Assembly (NCBI GenBank): GCA_017624675.1
Contig: JAGAMO010000041.1
Coordinates: 1-52,113 of the forward strand
Length of the DNA: 52,113 bases
Direction of reading: 5' to 3'
DNA from: Clostridia bacterium
Lineage (GTDB): Bacteria; Bacillota; Clostridia; Oscillospirales; Acutalibacteraceae
The translations under genes and the position numbers were made by a program. Under the pieces are notes generated by a model. It was not told the DNA's origin, did not search any database, and was given only the letters and a program-made list of their open reading frames with translations. Position 1 is the first letter of the stretch, and the number at the start of each line of letters is the position of its first letter. Positions 27,130-35,230 of the stretch are shown piece after piece.

Positions 27130-28653
27130 ATGAACTTAAAAGCTATAGAAATTTTTGCGGAGTATCAAAAAGGCTGTGAATTTAAAGCCGCTTTAGGCAA
27201 CAAGGGTCTCAATGAGCAGACAAAAATTAACGAGCGTTTCTTTTTGGGCGACCAGTGGTACGGTGCCAGACTCTCGGGAGACAAGCCCTTAGTCCGCCAC
27301 AATGTGATTAAGAGAATCGGTGACTATAAAATGTCGCAGGTGCTAAGCGAAAAAACAATTATGGACTTTTCCGCCGAGGGAAGCTATGTAAACAATGCCG
27401 CCGACACAAACGGCGTGATGAATGCTTTTTCAAATTACTTCTCGGTTTCTGCCGAAAGGGTTAATTTAGAGTCTTTGAGCGCTCTCGCCCTTAAAAACGC
27501 CTATATTTCGGGCAGTTCACTTTTATACACCTATTGGAATCCTACACTTGAAACGGGCAATTTTGCCGACGCAAAAAGAACAGTGCCTATAAAAGGTGAT
27601 ATCAGTTGTGAACTTTTAAAAATAGAGGACACTGTTTTCGGCGACCCTTATTGCGAGAATCTTCAAAATCAGCCTTACATTATCGTCAGCGCAAAAAAAC
27701 GAGTTGAAAGCGTTTTAAAGGAGGCAAGACTCTTTGGTGCAGACCTTAACACTTTAACCCTTATTGAAGAATCCGCCACCGACGGCAAGGTTTTGGTTTT
27801 AACAAAGTTTTACAAGACCTATTCACACCAAAAAGGCACTACAGTAATGGCAGTAAAGGTAACACCCAATGCCGTTGTGCGACCCGAATTTTCCACAAAT
27901 TTGCGCCTTTACCCCTTGGCACAGCTCAACTGGGAAACAAGGCTTGGTCTTGCATACGGCGAGAGTGAAATCACCCACTTAATCCCTAATCAAATTGCCA
28001 TAAACCGCCTAATCACTGCCAATGTCTGGTCGGCAATGTCAACAGGGCTTCCCATTATGCTTGTAAACGGCGACACGGTAAATGAAAAAATCACAAACGA
28101 CCCCGCACAGATTATCAAGATTTACGGCAGTAACGAGGATGTTGCGGGAGCGGTTAAATATGTAACCCCACCCGCCCTTATAAAAGAGTTTGACGACAGC
28201 ATAAACAACCTTATAAACAATACTCTTACTCAAAGCGGCGCTAACGAGGTGGCGCTTGGTGATATGAAAGCCGAAAATGCATCGGCGCTGAGAACAATGC
28301 AAAATGCGGCGCTCACCCCCTTAAAACTTATTAAATCCAGATACTACACTTTCCTTGAGGATTTGGCGAGAATTTGGGCAGATTTCTGGGTTACCCACTA
28401 TGGAAAGCGCCAAATTAAACTTTTAGAAAACGGCAGTTTTAAATACATAGATTTTGATGCCGATAAATATAAATCACTTATCATTAACGCAAAAATCAGT
28501 CTTATTAAAACCGCCGATTACTCTGAGAAAGAACAACTTGAAACCCTTTTCACCCTTTTTGACAAGGGCATTATCACAAAGGACGAGCTTTTAGAGAGAA
28601 TACCCAAAGGCTTGGTGCCCGATATTGAAAATATTTCGAAAGAGGAGAAGTAA
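27130..28653 (+). CDS. phage portal protein
   Basis: 507 residues, GGGAG upstream. The N-terminal region (INERFFLGDQWYGARLSGDK, VRHNVIKRIGDYKMSQVL) and the central QSGANEVALGDMKAENASALRTMQNAAL plus the DLARIWADFW helix follow the portal pattern (length 450-550). It forms the dodecameric DNA channel at the capsid vertex. It lies after the capsid gene; in most tailed phages portal comes before scaffold and capsid. Confidence 0.85.
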   Translation: MNLKAIEIFAEYQKGCEFKAALGNKGLNEQTKINERFFLGDQWYGARLSGDKPLVRHNVIKRIGDYKMSQVLSEKTIMDFSAEGSYVNNAADTNGVMNAFSNYFSVSAERVNLESLSALALKNAYISGSSLLYTYWNPTLETGNFADAKRTVPIKGDISCELLKIEDTVFGDPYCENLQNQPYIIVSAKKRVESVLKEARLFGADLNTLTLIEESATDGKVLVLTKFYKTYSHQKGTTVMAVKVTPNAVVRPEFSTNLRLYPLAQLNWETRLGLAYGESEITHLIPNQIAINRLITANVWSAMSTGLPIMLVNGDTVNEKITNDPAQIIKIYGSNEDVAGAVKYVTPPALIKEFDDSINNLINNTLTQSGANEVALGDMKAENASALRTMQNAALTPLKLIKSRYYTFLEDLARIWADFWVTHYGKRQIKLLENGSFKYIDFDADKYKSLIINAKISLIKTADYSEKEQLETLFTLFDKGIITKDELLERIPKGLVPDIENISKEEK

Positions 28654-28655
28654 AA

Positions 28656-29003
28656 ATGACAGGAACCGAAATTTTTAACCGCGTTTGTTTTCTTTTAGGA
28701 TATTACGATTTTTTAAAGGACAATGACCAAACAAAGAAACTCGCCCTCATACAAATAATAAACCAGATTGCCGATGACCTGAATTTAAGCAAAATTGCCT
28801 CTCTTTCGGACAGTTTGACCCTAACTTCAAAACAGGCAGAGGCTTTGATTTACGGTGTTTGTATGCTTTTTGCCCTATCGTTAAAAGACTCCAACACCGC
28901 AAAGGTTTATTCGTCACTTTACAGCGTTAAGAGAAGCACTGCCTTAAATATTCAGGCAAAAAGAGAAGATGTTTTGCCCTATCCTTTAGACGGAGGGGTT
29001 TAA
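28656..29003 (+). CDS. head-tail connector-like protein
   Basis: 115 residues, mostly helical, 2 bp after portal. It is the size of head-completion adaptors (for example the gp4-type proteins of P22-like phages) and sits in the expected slot after portal. I see no diagnostic motif, so this is a positional call. Confidence 0.5.
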   Translation: MTGTEIFNRVCFLLGYYDFLKDNDQTKKLALIQIINQIADDLNLSKIASLSDSLTLTSKQAEALIYGVCMLFALSLKDSNTAKVYSSLYSVKRSTALNIQAKREDVLPYPLDGGV

Positions 29004-29004
29004 T

Positions 29005-31014
29005 ATGAAGGATTTAAAAATTAAAGAAGCCCCTCAAAAAACACTTCATATCCCCTCTTTAACAGGTGGTCTTGACCTTACAAGTTTGCGTGACAAATTC
29101 CCCATAAACACCCCGAGTGTTTGTGAAAATATGTGGCAACGAGACGGCATTTTAGAGTCAAGACCCGCACTTTTCACCGATAACGACTGCATTTTAGGTG
29201 ACGACGAATATTATTATAGGGACCCGTCTTTAACCGAACTTACCAATATAGAATACGAATACGACGGCATAGTTTACCGCTTGGTTTACAAAAGTGTTGA
29301 GGTGGATATTGCAACCCATTTTTGCTACACAAATCTAATAGGTCCCGACGGTAAAATGTTCAAAACCGCCCAAATATTATTTTTAAGGACAAGCTCTGAC
29401 ACCTTTTACATTCCGCAGAAGTTTAACTTCTTTAAGGGAAAGCCGAACTCCCCGTCAGGCTCGGGAATTTACCTTTTAGTTAAACTTGTAAACTGTGAAA
29501 ATTCCTCTCAAACAAACAGCCGAATTTATGAGCTTAATTCTTCGCTGGACAGTTGGACCGAGGTCTTTTCGACCTATGTTCCAACCGTTTTAATAAACGG
29601 CAGAGGCAATAGATATGAAGAAGCCAGACAAACAGACCAAGTGTTTACGGGTAACCCAAAAAGGCTTGAGGGACTAAACGCTTTAAATGGAAACTTTTAT
29701 TCCTATTTTTCTTCTGACGGTCGTTCCTCGTCCTTCAGACTCCCCTATTCTTCACTTTCTCAAAATGCAGTAACAGCAAGGTTTTATTATTCTGCCGAAA
29801 GCTATGCTCAGTGGCATATTTCTGCCGACTCGAATGAAGCAATCTCGACCGTTTTTAATGTTTCGGTTACAATGACTGTAAACCGTGAAAACGGGATTGT
29901 GAGTTTCACTTCATCCGGCGGCGAATATCCTCTGCCGCTCATTTCAAACCGAAACGAAAATAATTTAAGAATTTTTGCAAGTAAAAACAGCGGCTACACT
30001 CTCGGTGATATTGCCGACGCCGAAACAGTTCTTAACCTTAACGGAAAAATTTTCTTTGGAAGCAAAAACCGCATTTTTTCTTGCTACTTTGAAAATCCTC
30101 TTTACTTCCCCTGCGAGTCTGTTTGCACCCTTTGGGGTGAAGACACACGCGTCACAGCTTTAGCATCAATATCGCAAAAACTGTTGGCTTTTACAAAAAA
30201 CCGAATTTATATAGGCAAGGTAAAAGACGGCAAAAATCTTAACACTTATTCTCTTTTAGCGGATAACGACAGTTTTTTCAAAGCACCCCACAGTGTAGAG
30301 CTTGAATGTGTAAACTATAATGTTGGCGCTTCACAGAAAAATTCGGTTATTACTGACGGTAAAGAGGCGTTTTTCCTTTCAAGCGGCGGCGAATTTTACT
30401 CTCTAACCCAAAATGAAACTAAAAACATATCATTTAAAATTAAAGATTTTTTGCCACAAATTTTAGGGGAATACTCTGCCGTTTCGGGCTTAAAATACAA
30501 AGCCTGTTTGCTGTTTTTCTGGGAAAGCAAGGTACTTTGTTTTGACCGAGAAAATAACACTTGGTATTATTGGGAATTTGAAGAAACCATTAGATTTTTA
30601 GGTGCTTTTAACACTGCAAAAGAACCCCGAATATTACTCTCTTCAAGCGGTAATACTCTGCATTTTACTGCCACATTCAAAGGCAATACCGACACCTTTT
30701 TCAAAGGGGATTTCAGAAGTCCTTTGTTGGAAGAAAGCGCTATCCCCTGTATTATAAGGACAAACAATATCGCACCCGAATGTATATCCAGCCCCAAAAA
30801 TATAACTTCTTTAAGTATTAGTCTTGAATGTGAACGGGCAGAAGTTTCGGTTAACGACACCGCTAAAACAAGGGTTAGCCGAACACACCCCCAAACTCCT
30901 GTGAAGTTGGTTTCTCCCATAACAAACGCCAATACTTTTTACATTAATATAAAGGGTTCCGCTCCCTTGAAGGTGGGCAGTATTTGTATCAATTACACAC
31001 CGCTCAGAGTTTAG
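29005..31014 (+). CDS. large beta-rich virion protein, possibly a DNA-stabilising plug
   Basis: 669 residues. No transmembrane span or signal peptide. The N-terminal region (PSLTGGLDLTSLRDKFPINT, WQRDGILESRPAL) and repeated aromatic/Gly-rich beta segments recall the beta-propeller plug proteins that close the portal in podovirus-like heads (P22 gp10 type), which commonly open with a similar motif. It follows portal and connector, again as in P22. Tail fibre or hub roles remain possible. Intact frame. Confidence 0.45.
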   Translation: MKDLKIKEAPQKTLHIPSLTGGLDLTSLRDKFPINTPSVCENMWQRDGILESRPALFTDNDCILGDDEYYYRDPSLTELTNIEYEYDGIVYRLVYKSVEVDIATHFCYTNLIGPDGKMFKTAQILFLRTSSDTFYIPQKFNFFKGKPNSPSGSGIYLLVKLVNCENSSQTNSRIYELNSSLDSWTEVFSTYVPTVLINGRGNRYEEARQTDQVFTGNPKRLEGLNALNGNFYSYFSSDGRSSSFRLPYSSLSQNAVTARFYYSAESYAQWHISADSNEAISTVFNVSVTMTVNRENGIVSFTSSGGEYPLPLISNRNENNLRIFASKNSGYTLGDIADAETVLNLNGKIFFGSKNRIFSCYFENPLYFPCESVCTLWGEDTRVTALASISQKLLAFTKNRIYIGKVKDGKNLNTYSLLADNDSFFKAPHSVELECVNYNVGASQKNSVITDGKEAFFLSSGGEFYSLTQNETKNISFKIKDFLPQILGEYSAVSGLKYKACLLFFWESKVLCFDRENNTWYYWEFEETIRFLGAFNTAKEPRILLSSSGNTLHFTATFKGNTDTFFKGDFRSPLLEESAIPCIIRTNNIAPECISSPKNITSLSISLECERAEVSVNDTAKTRVSRTHPQTPVKLVSPITNANTFYINIKGSAPLKVGSICINYTPLRV

Positions 31015-31024
31015 GAGGAATATT

Positions 31025-31264
31025 ATGGATAACACTGTTTTGGTGGCTTTGATTTCCTTTAGCGGCACACTTATTGGCACCCTTGGCGGAATTATAGCAT
31101 CGGGAAAGCTTACCGCTTTCAGGCTTAAACAACTTGAAACAAAGCTTGATGCTCAAAGTAAAAGCGTTGCCAAAATACCCGTTATTGAGGAGAAAATTCA
31201 AGGTATTAACCGACGTATTCTTTTGCTTGAAAAAGATACCGCCCCATATCTCGACCTTAATTGA
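31025..31264 (+). CDS. holin/XhlA-like membrane protein
   Basis: 79 residues behind AGGAGG. One N-terminal hydrophobic helix (LVALISFSGTLIGTLGGIIA) is followed by a coiled coil (FRLKQLETKLDAQSK...IEEKIQGINRRILLLE). This is the common layout of small phage lysis-cassette proteins related to XhlA. No lysin gene accompanies it. It is the last gene of the cassette, just ahead of the rex promoter. Confidence 0.6.
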   Translation: MDNTVLVALISFSGTLIGTLGGIIASGKLTAFRLKQLETKLDAQSKSVAKIPVIEEKIQGINRRILLLEKDTAPYLDLN

Positions 31265-31271
31265 CAAATAC

Positions 31272-31300
31272 TTGACAATGTTTATAAAAAGTAATATTAT
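31272..31300 (+). promoter_or_regulatory. promoter of rex
   Basis: TTGACA (31272-31277), 17-bp spacer and TATTAT (31295-31300), about 30 bp before the rex start. A second TTGACAA copy lies at 31261-31267. No palindromic Rex site is evident, so no sign of autoregulation here. Confidence 0.75.
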
Positions 31301-31330
31301 AGTATATATTAGAGAATTGAGGTGAACTTT

Positions 31331-31960
31331 ATGGCTGGTGTAATTTCTGAGTCTGTTATTAAGCGACTTCCTAGATATTACCGTTTCTTGGGGGACCTGA
31401 AAGCTCAAGGTGTGGATAGAATTTCATCAAAAGAACTATCAACCAGAATGGGACTTACTGCAAGTCAGATAAGACAGGATTTAAACTGTTTTGGCGGTTT
31501 CGGTCAGCAGGGTTACGGCTATAATGTTCAGCTTCTTCACGGCGAAATTTCTGCAATTTTAGGTCTTGATGTTCCCAAAACCGCTATTTTAATCGGTATG
31601 GGTAATTTGGGTAAAGCCGTTACAATGCATATGAATTTTGATAATAAAGGTTTCAGAATTATCGGTCTTTTTGATGCCAAACCCTCACTTGTGGGTCAGG
31701 TTGTTAGAAATCTGCCCGTTAGGAACGCTGAGGATTTAGACGAATTCTGCCGTGAAAACCGACCTGAGGTTGCTATTCTTTGTATACCTAAAGAATCAGC
31801 AAAAGAGATTTCAAAACAACTTATCAACCTTGGCGTTAAAGCATTTTGGAACTTTAGCCACTATGATTTAATGCTTGAAAACCAAGATGTTATTGTGGAA
31901 AATGTTCACTTGAGTGAGAGCTTAATGAGACTCTCCTACCGAATGAAAAACGAAGATTAA
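31331..31960 (+). CDS. rex: redox-sensing repressor Rex
   Basis: About 209 residues from ATG 31331 (GAGGTG 7 bp upstream; a GTG at 31322 overlaps that site). A winged-helix domain (~1-80; ISSKELSTRMGLTASQIRQD, NCFGGFGQQGYGYNV) precedes a Rossmann domain with GMGNLGKA, which reads the NADH/NAD ratio, and a C-terminal swapped helix. Rex represses when NAD dominates and releases DNA when NADH rises. A matching operator lies at 37451 before the fumarate pathway operon. Confidence 0.97.
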   Translation: MAGVISESVIKRLPRYYRFLGDLKAQGVDRISSKELSTRMGLTASQIRQDLNCFGGFGQQGYGYNVQLLHGEISAILGLDVPKTAILIGMGNLGKAVTMHMNFDNKGFRIIGLFDAKPSLVGQVVRNLPVRNAEDLDEFCRENRPEVAILCIPKESAKEISKQLINLGVKAFWNFSHYDLMLENQDVIVENVHLSESLMRLSYRMKNED

Positions 31961-31965
31961 ATTTA

Positions 31966-32004
31966 AAAGACCTATGCCGAGAATTCTCAGCATAGGTCTT
32001 TTTT
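31966..32004. terminator. bidirectional terminator between rex and ylmC
   Basis: AAAGACCTATGC (31966-31977) pairs perfectly with GCATAGGTCTTT (31990-32001); the loop itself contains the palindrome GAGAATTCTC. T-run on plus and A-run on minus serve both convergent genes. Confidence 0.92.
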
Positions 32005-32287
32005 AAAGCCCAAAAAATCGGTTTCGTTTTCCCAAATTAACAAAGGGTGCGGGGTCGGTCTTCACAAGTATAGTTTCCTGCCCTATAACCTCTATTTCAC
32101 TCCACGGAATAACAATATCGTCCTCTCTGCCAAATAGCCCTAAAAAACGGGCGCGGCCTTGAATTATAACCGCCTCGGCTTTCCCCTCAGGACAGGTAAA
32201 TTCAACATCGGCGGGATAACCCAAAACGCAACCGTTTTTAACGCAGACTATCTGCTTGTTTCTTATATCGCTTATTCGAGACAGCAT
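32003..32287 (-). CDS. ylmC: YlmC/YmxH-family PRC-barrel protein
   Basis: 94 residues from ATG 32287; GGGGG lies 9 bp upstream, so the TTG at 32305 of the longer frame is not used. MLSRISDIRNKQIV, GYPADVEF and VIPWSEIEVIGQETILV are the PRC-barrel family features. Proteins of this family occur in spore formers and are induced in sporulation. Its stop region overlaps the rex terminator. Confidence 0.85.
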   Translation of the reverse strand: MLSRISDIRNKQIVCVKNGCVLGYPADVEFTCPEGKAEAVIIQGRARFLGLFGREDDIVIPWSEIEVIGQETILVKTDPAPFVNLGKRNRFFGL

Positions 32288-32307
32288 ATATATTTCCCCC
32301 TTCAAAG

Positions 32308-32340
32308 AAAGCCTGAATTCACTTTTAGAATTCAGGCTTT
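32308..32340 (-). terminator. terminator downstream of the DUF624 gene
   Basis: AAAGCCTGAATTC (32308-32320) and GAATTCAGGCTTT (32328-32340) form a perfect 13-bp stem with a 7-nt loop; on the minus strand it ends the gene at 32370. Confidence 0.8.
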
Positions 32341-32369
32341 TAATAATATATATGCTTAAAAATTAAATA

Positions 32370-33191
32370 TTAGTCGTTAAAATCCTGCTGTTCTTCGGTA
32401 AGCGGTTCTTCGTCCAGCAGACCTAGCTTACGGCGTTTATCCAAATCCGCATCGGGGTGAGCCTCGTAATAAGGGTCAATTATATGTTTTCTGATAGCGG
32501 GGAAAACGCAGTACTGAACAAGTAAAAACTTAAAACCTGGGTAGCATAAAACTAAAATAATCAAGATAGTCAGTAAAATTGAAAGGAAAAAATTATTAGG
32601 AACGCTTAAAAATAAAAGCAATAATCCCACAAACGCGGCAACTGTTATTGCAAGACTAAAGAAGCAAATCAAATTGCCCTTAAGATTTATAAAAACAAAT
32701 TTGAAACTGTTTTTGTAAACTTCCTTTAATTTGAAATTAAAGGTTATAATAAGGGTCCAAATATAAAAATTCATTATTGTGAAAATAAAGGCAAAGGACA
32801 ATATTATTGCTAATGCCAAAATTGACATTTTTGCTTCTTGAATATAGAAAAAGTAAAGATCAAAAAACAGAATCACATACACCAAGGTGTTAATAATACC
32901 TGCTGCTAAAGATTGCTTCCAGTTCTTCTTTATGGTTTCAAAAAAATCGCTAAGACCGAAAGAGTGTTTGTCCCTTGCGGTGTTTCTTGCAACATTGGTC
33001 ATTCCTGCGTTGGCAAGACCCGAAGTGACTAAGGGGAGAGAAATCACCGAGTATATCATACTGATGGGTAAAAATTTCCAGAAATTTCTAAAATATGTTT
33101 CAAAGAAAACCACAAAAGTTCTCTTTTTAGGCGCATCTTTATAAATACCGGGACCCTCTTTGCTGTAATTAAAAAAACCGAAAAATGCCAT
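32370..33191 (-). CDS. DUF624/YesL-like integral membrane protein
   Basis: 273 residues, AAGGAG upstream. It starts with a short motif (MAFFGFFNYSKEGPGI) typical of YesL-type proteins and has about five membrane helices (FLPISMIYSVISLPLV, AAGIINTLVYVILFFDLYFF, ILALAIILSFAFIFTIMNFY, CFFSLAITVAAFVGLLLLFL, FLSILLTILIILVLCYPGF), then a charged tail (ADLDKRRKLGLLDEEPL). Function of the family is unknown; it is often linked to sugar-transport loci, but nothing of that type is adjacent here. Confidence 0.8.
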   Translation of the reverse strand: MAFFGFFNYSKEGPGIYKDAPKKRTFVVFFETYFRNFWKFLPISMIYSVISLPLVTSGLANAGMTNVARNTARDKHSFGLSDFFETIKKNWKQSLAAGIINTLVYVILFFDLYFFYIQEAKMSILALAIILSFAFIFTIMNFYIWTLIITFNFKLKEVYKNSFKFVFINLKGNLICFFSLAITVAAFVGLLLLFLSVPNNFFLSILLTILIILVLCYPGFKFLLVQYCVFPAIRKHIIDPYYEAHPDADLDKRRKLGLLDEEPLTEEQQDFND

Positions 33192-33202
33192 TTTAAACTC
33201 CT

Positions 33203-33904
33203 TTATTTTTCCTTTTTATAGGTAAGTTTTTCTGCTATTGAGAAATCTTTAAATCCAAAAGCATAACCCAAAGCTGAAAAAACAGGTAATATAAGCCAAC
33301 AAGCCACCATTCCTATAAGTGTTAAAACACCTACCTGTGAAAGATATATATTTCCGTCTGCTATTAAAGAAAATGCGGGATAGAAAATCGGTGCCGCAAA
33401 CATTAAAAGCGAAACCGTGAAGTCTTTTACCCCTGAAAGCGCCAAAAGACCTACAATCCAAGGAATAATTGAAACAAGTCCCACCTTAAGACCTTTTAAA
33501 GGGTCGCCCGTTATATTTCCTATTTGAGCCAGGTTTCTGTCCTTATAGCCTCTTTCCCAAAAGCGGGGATATATAAATATACCCAAAATGCCGATACACA
33601 AAATCTGTGCCAGAACAAGACTGCCCTTTTCCTTAGACTCAGGCAGCAACTTAATATCGGTTTTTTCTAAGGTATAACCCTGTTGCGCGTATGTCTCGTA
33701 TTTAGTATCCTTACCCTCAGAGGTATAGTAAGTATATAAGTTTTCCTGTTTGCCATCCTTAGTGCCTGTAACATAGTATCCCGCAGGTTCGGCAAAGAAG
33801 CCTACCGAAACAACCAAAACCGATGCAACAATAAAAAAGCACAGAAAACTCACAAGAATTGTTCTTCCAAAAAGTTTGGCTGATTCTTTAAATAAACCCT
33901 TCAT
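33203..33904 (-). CDS. integral membrane protein, likely DUF624-related partner
   Basis: About 233 residues from ATG 33904; TTGGAG sits 6 bp upstream and rules out the TTG at 33916. Five or so membrane helices: one near the N-terminus (TILVSFLCFFIVASVLVVSVGFF), an external charged loop (~40-85), then ILCIGILGIFIYP, LVSIIPWIVGLLALS and LTLIGMVACWLILPVF. It ends 11 bp before the DUF624 gene, so they form a two-gene operon. No family I can name with certainty. Confidence 0.7.
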   Translation of the reverse strand: MKGLFKESAKLFGRTILVSFLCFFIVASVLVVSVGFFAEPAGYYVTGTKDGKQENLYTYYTSEGKDTKYETYAQQGYTLEKTDIKLLPESKEKGSLVLAQILCIGILGIFIYPRFWERGYKDRNLAQIGNITGDPLKGLKVGLVSIIPWIVGLLALSGVKDFTVSLLMFAAPIFYPAFSLIADGNIYLSQVGVLTLIGMVACWLILPVFSALGYAFGFKDFSIAEKLTYKKEK

Positions 33905-33951
33905 AATATACTCCAATTAAAATATTTAATTACATTATATGCCAACCAAAC

Positions 33952-33991
33952 AAAAAAAGCAAGAGAACAAAGCCGCTCTCTCGCTTTTTTT
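33952..33991 (-). terminator. terminator downstream of the 91-residue gene
   Basis: AAAAAAAGCAAGAGA (33952-33966) and TCTCTCGCTTTTTTT (33977-33991) form a long stem with one mismatch. On the minus strand it follows the stop at 34001 by 9 bp and ends in a T-run. Confidence 0.8.
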
Positions 33992-34000
33992 AAAATTTGT

Positions 34001-34276
34001 TCACAATATTATCAAAAGAAGCGCTCCCACACCAATCAACAATCCAACTGCACAGGCCAAAATAATTCTTCTTTTTCGTTTCCTCATTCGCCTGACAGTG
34101 GGTCTTGAAGAATAAGGGGTATCCTTGAAGCCTAAAAACAAACTGTCGGCCGCTTTTTTTAACTGACCGGCAGATAAATTACCGTATTCGGGCGTTACAT
34201 AAATTACGATTTTTTCAAAAAATTTGTTGCCTGTATTATTTACCTCTATCACTCTTTTGCTAACACCTTTAACCAT
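34001..34276 (-). CDS. small C-tail-anchored hypothetical protein
   Basis: 91 residues; AAAGGAG just before the ATG. A soluble N-terminal half (VIYVTPEYGNLSAGQLKKAA) leads to an Arg/Lys cluster (RRMRKRKRR) and one C-terminal helix (IILACAVGLLIGVGALLLII). Positive-inside logic puts the N-terminal part in the cytoplasm. It is monocistronic. Function unknown. Confidence 0.75.
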   Translation of the reverse strand: MVKGVSKRVIEVNNTGNKFFEKIVIYVTPEYGNLSAGQLKKAADSLFLGFKDTPYSSRPTVRRMRKRKRRIILACAVGLLIGVGALLLIIL

Positions 34277-34350
34277 GGTTTTCTCCTTTTCTCAGGTAGT
34301 AATTCTATTTTTACCATTAAAAGGAATTTTTATTCAGGTTAACATAAAAA

Positions 34351-34454
34351 TGTGGATAACTCGGTGTAAAAGTCTATCAAGTGGCTTGAAACCGTCAAAA
34401 TTTATCAACTTTCGCGTTATTTTTCTGTGTTATGTAAACTGGTGGTGTGGAAAA
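34351..34454. other. intergenic stretch with two DnaA-box-like sites
   Basis: Between 34277 and 34467 no gene is visible. TGTGGATAA at 34351-34359 is the exact complement of the consensus TTATCCACA, and TGTGGAAAA at 34446-34454 (TTTTCCACA) is a close relative in the same direction. Two sites do not make an origin; they may titrate DnaA or control the flanking genes. Confidence 0.35.
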
Positions 34455-34467
34455 TCATTCTCTCTTT

Positions 34468-35157
34468 TTACTCGCCTCTTCTCCCCGTTAAGAAATTCAC
34501 GGTGTTTTCAACCGAATTTAAAACCTCTTCACTTGCCTTTTTCTCATCTCTTGAACGGTAGTCATAAAGGGTGCAGTATTCCGAAATATCGTCATAAAGT
34601 GTCTTGGAATAATCGGTCGTTATACGGGTCAGATTTTGCAAAAACTCACTGCCGTATTTTTTCATTTTTTTCTTATCAAACTCGGCCACTAAACGCTCAA
34701 AATGTGGCAGACAAAACTGGGGCTGAGAGTTAAACATTTCTCTAAAATCGCGCTCATTTTCATAGGTGCGGTATATTGTTTCAATCATTCGGCTAAGACC
34801 GAACCCAATTTTATCACAAATAAAGCAAGACTCAGAAATTTTTGCGGCACGGCCTGATTTTTTACTTGCAGGAACAAAAATATTTTTAGAAAAAATACCT
34901 TTGTTTATTTCGTCAATATGTGTTTGAAGCATTAAGCTTAGTTGCAGTCTGCCACGGGTTGAAAGCATTTTATCATAATGATGCTGACAGAAGCCCACCT
35001 TGTTTGTGGCAATTCTGATGTCAGGCTCCATCATAGCGTCGCCCAAAATATATTCAACAATTCTCTTTTCTGCCCTTTCGTACATTCTGCAAATGGGGCA
35101 ACCGTCATTCTCTTCAAAAATTTCACTAATCGGTATAGTACAAATATCTTCACGCAT
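34468..35157 (-). CDS. DUF6062-like cysteine/histidine-rich protein
   Basis: 229 residues. Four metal-site-like motifs in two matching halves: CPICRMYERAEKR with FCQHHYDKM, and CFICDKIGF with FCLPHFERLV. The pattern suggests an internal duplication with two zinc (or other metal) sites. No membrane span. The family is common in Clostridia, function unknown. It is transcribed divergently from the DNA glycosylase gene at 35231 from an overlapping promoter pair. Confidence 0.8.
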   Translation of the reverse strand: MREDICTIPISEIFEENDGCPICRMYERAEKRIVEYILGDAMMEPDIRIATNKVGFCQHHYDKMLSTRGRLQLSLMLQTHIDEINKGIFSKNIFVPASKKSGRAAKISESCFICDKIGFGLSRMIETIYRTYENERDFREMFNSQPQFCLPHFERLVAEFDKKKMKKYGSEFLQNLTRITTDYSKTLYDDISEYCTLYDYRSRDEKKASEEVLNSVENTVNFLTGRRGE

Positions 35158-35181
35158 ACATATTTCTCCTATATTTTACTG

Positions 35182-35214
35182 TTTACATTATATCACAAAA
35201 ATTGTATAATTCAA
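35182..35214. promoter_or_regulatory. divergent overlapping promoters (ogg and DUF6062 gene)
   Basis: Plus strand: TTTACA (35182-35187), 17 bp, TATAAT (35205-35210), 20 bp before ogg. Minus strand: TTGAAT (35209-35214), 16 bp, TATAAT (35187-35192) toward the DUF6062 gene. The -35 and -10 elements overlap, so use of one may compete with the other. Confidence 0.75.
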
Positions 35215-35230
35215 CTTAAGAGGTGAAAAA

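Noticed and set aside
23571-31264. Complete active prophage
   Set aside because: Integrase, repressor, replication, tail tape measure and lysin are all missing, and no flanking direct repeats are visible.
31261-31300. Rex autoregulatory operator at the rex promoter
   Set aside because: The two TTGACAA copies are direct, not palindromic, and do not fit TTGTTAA-N4-TTAACAA.
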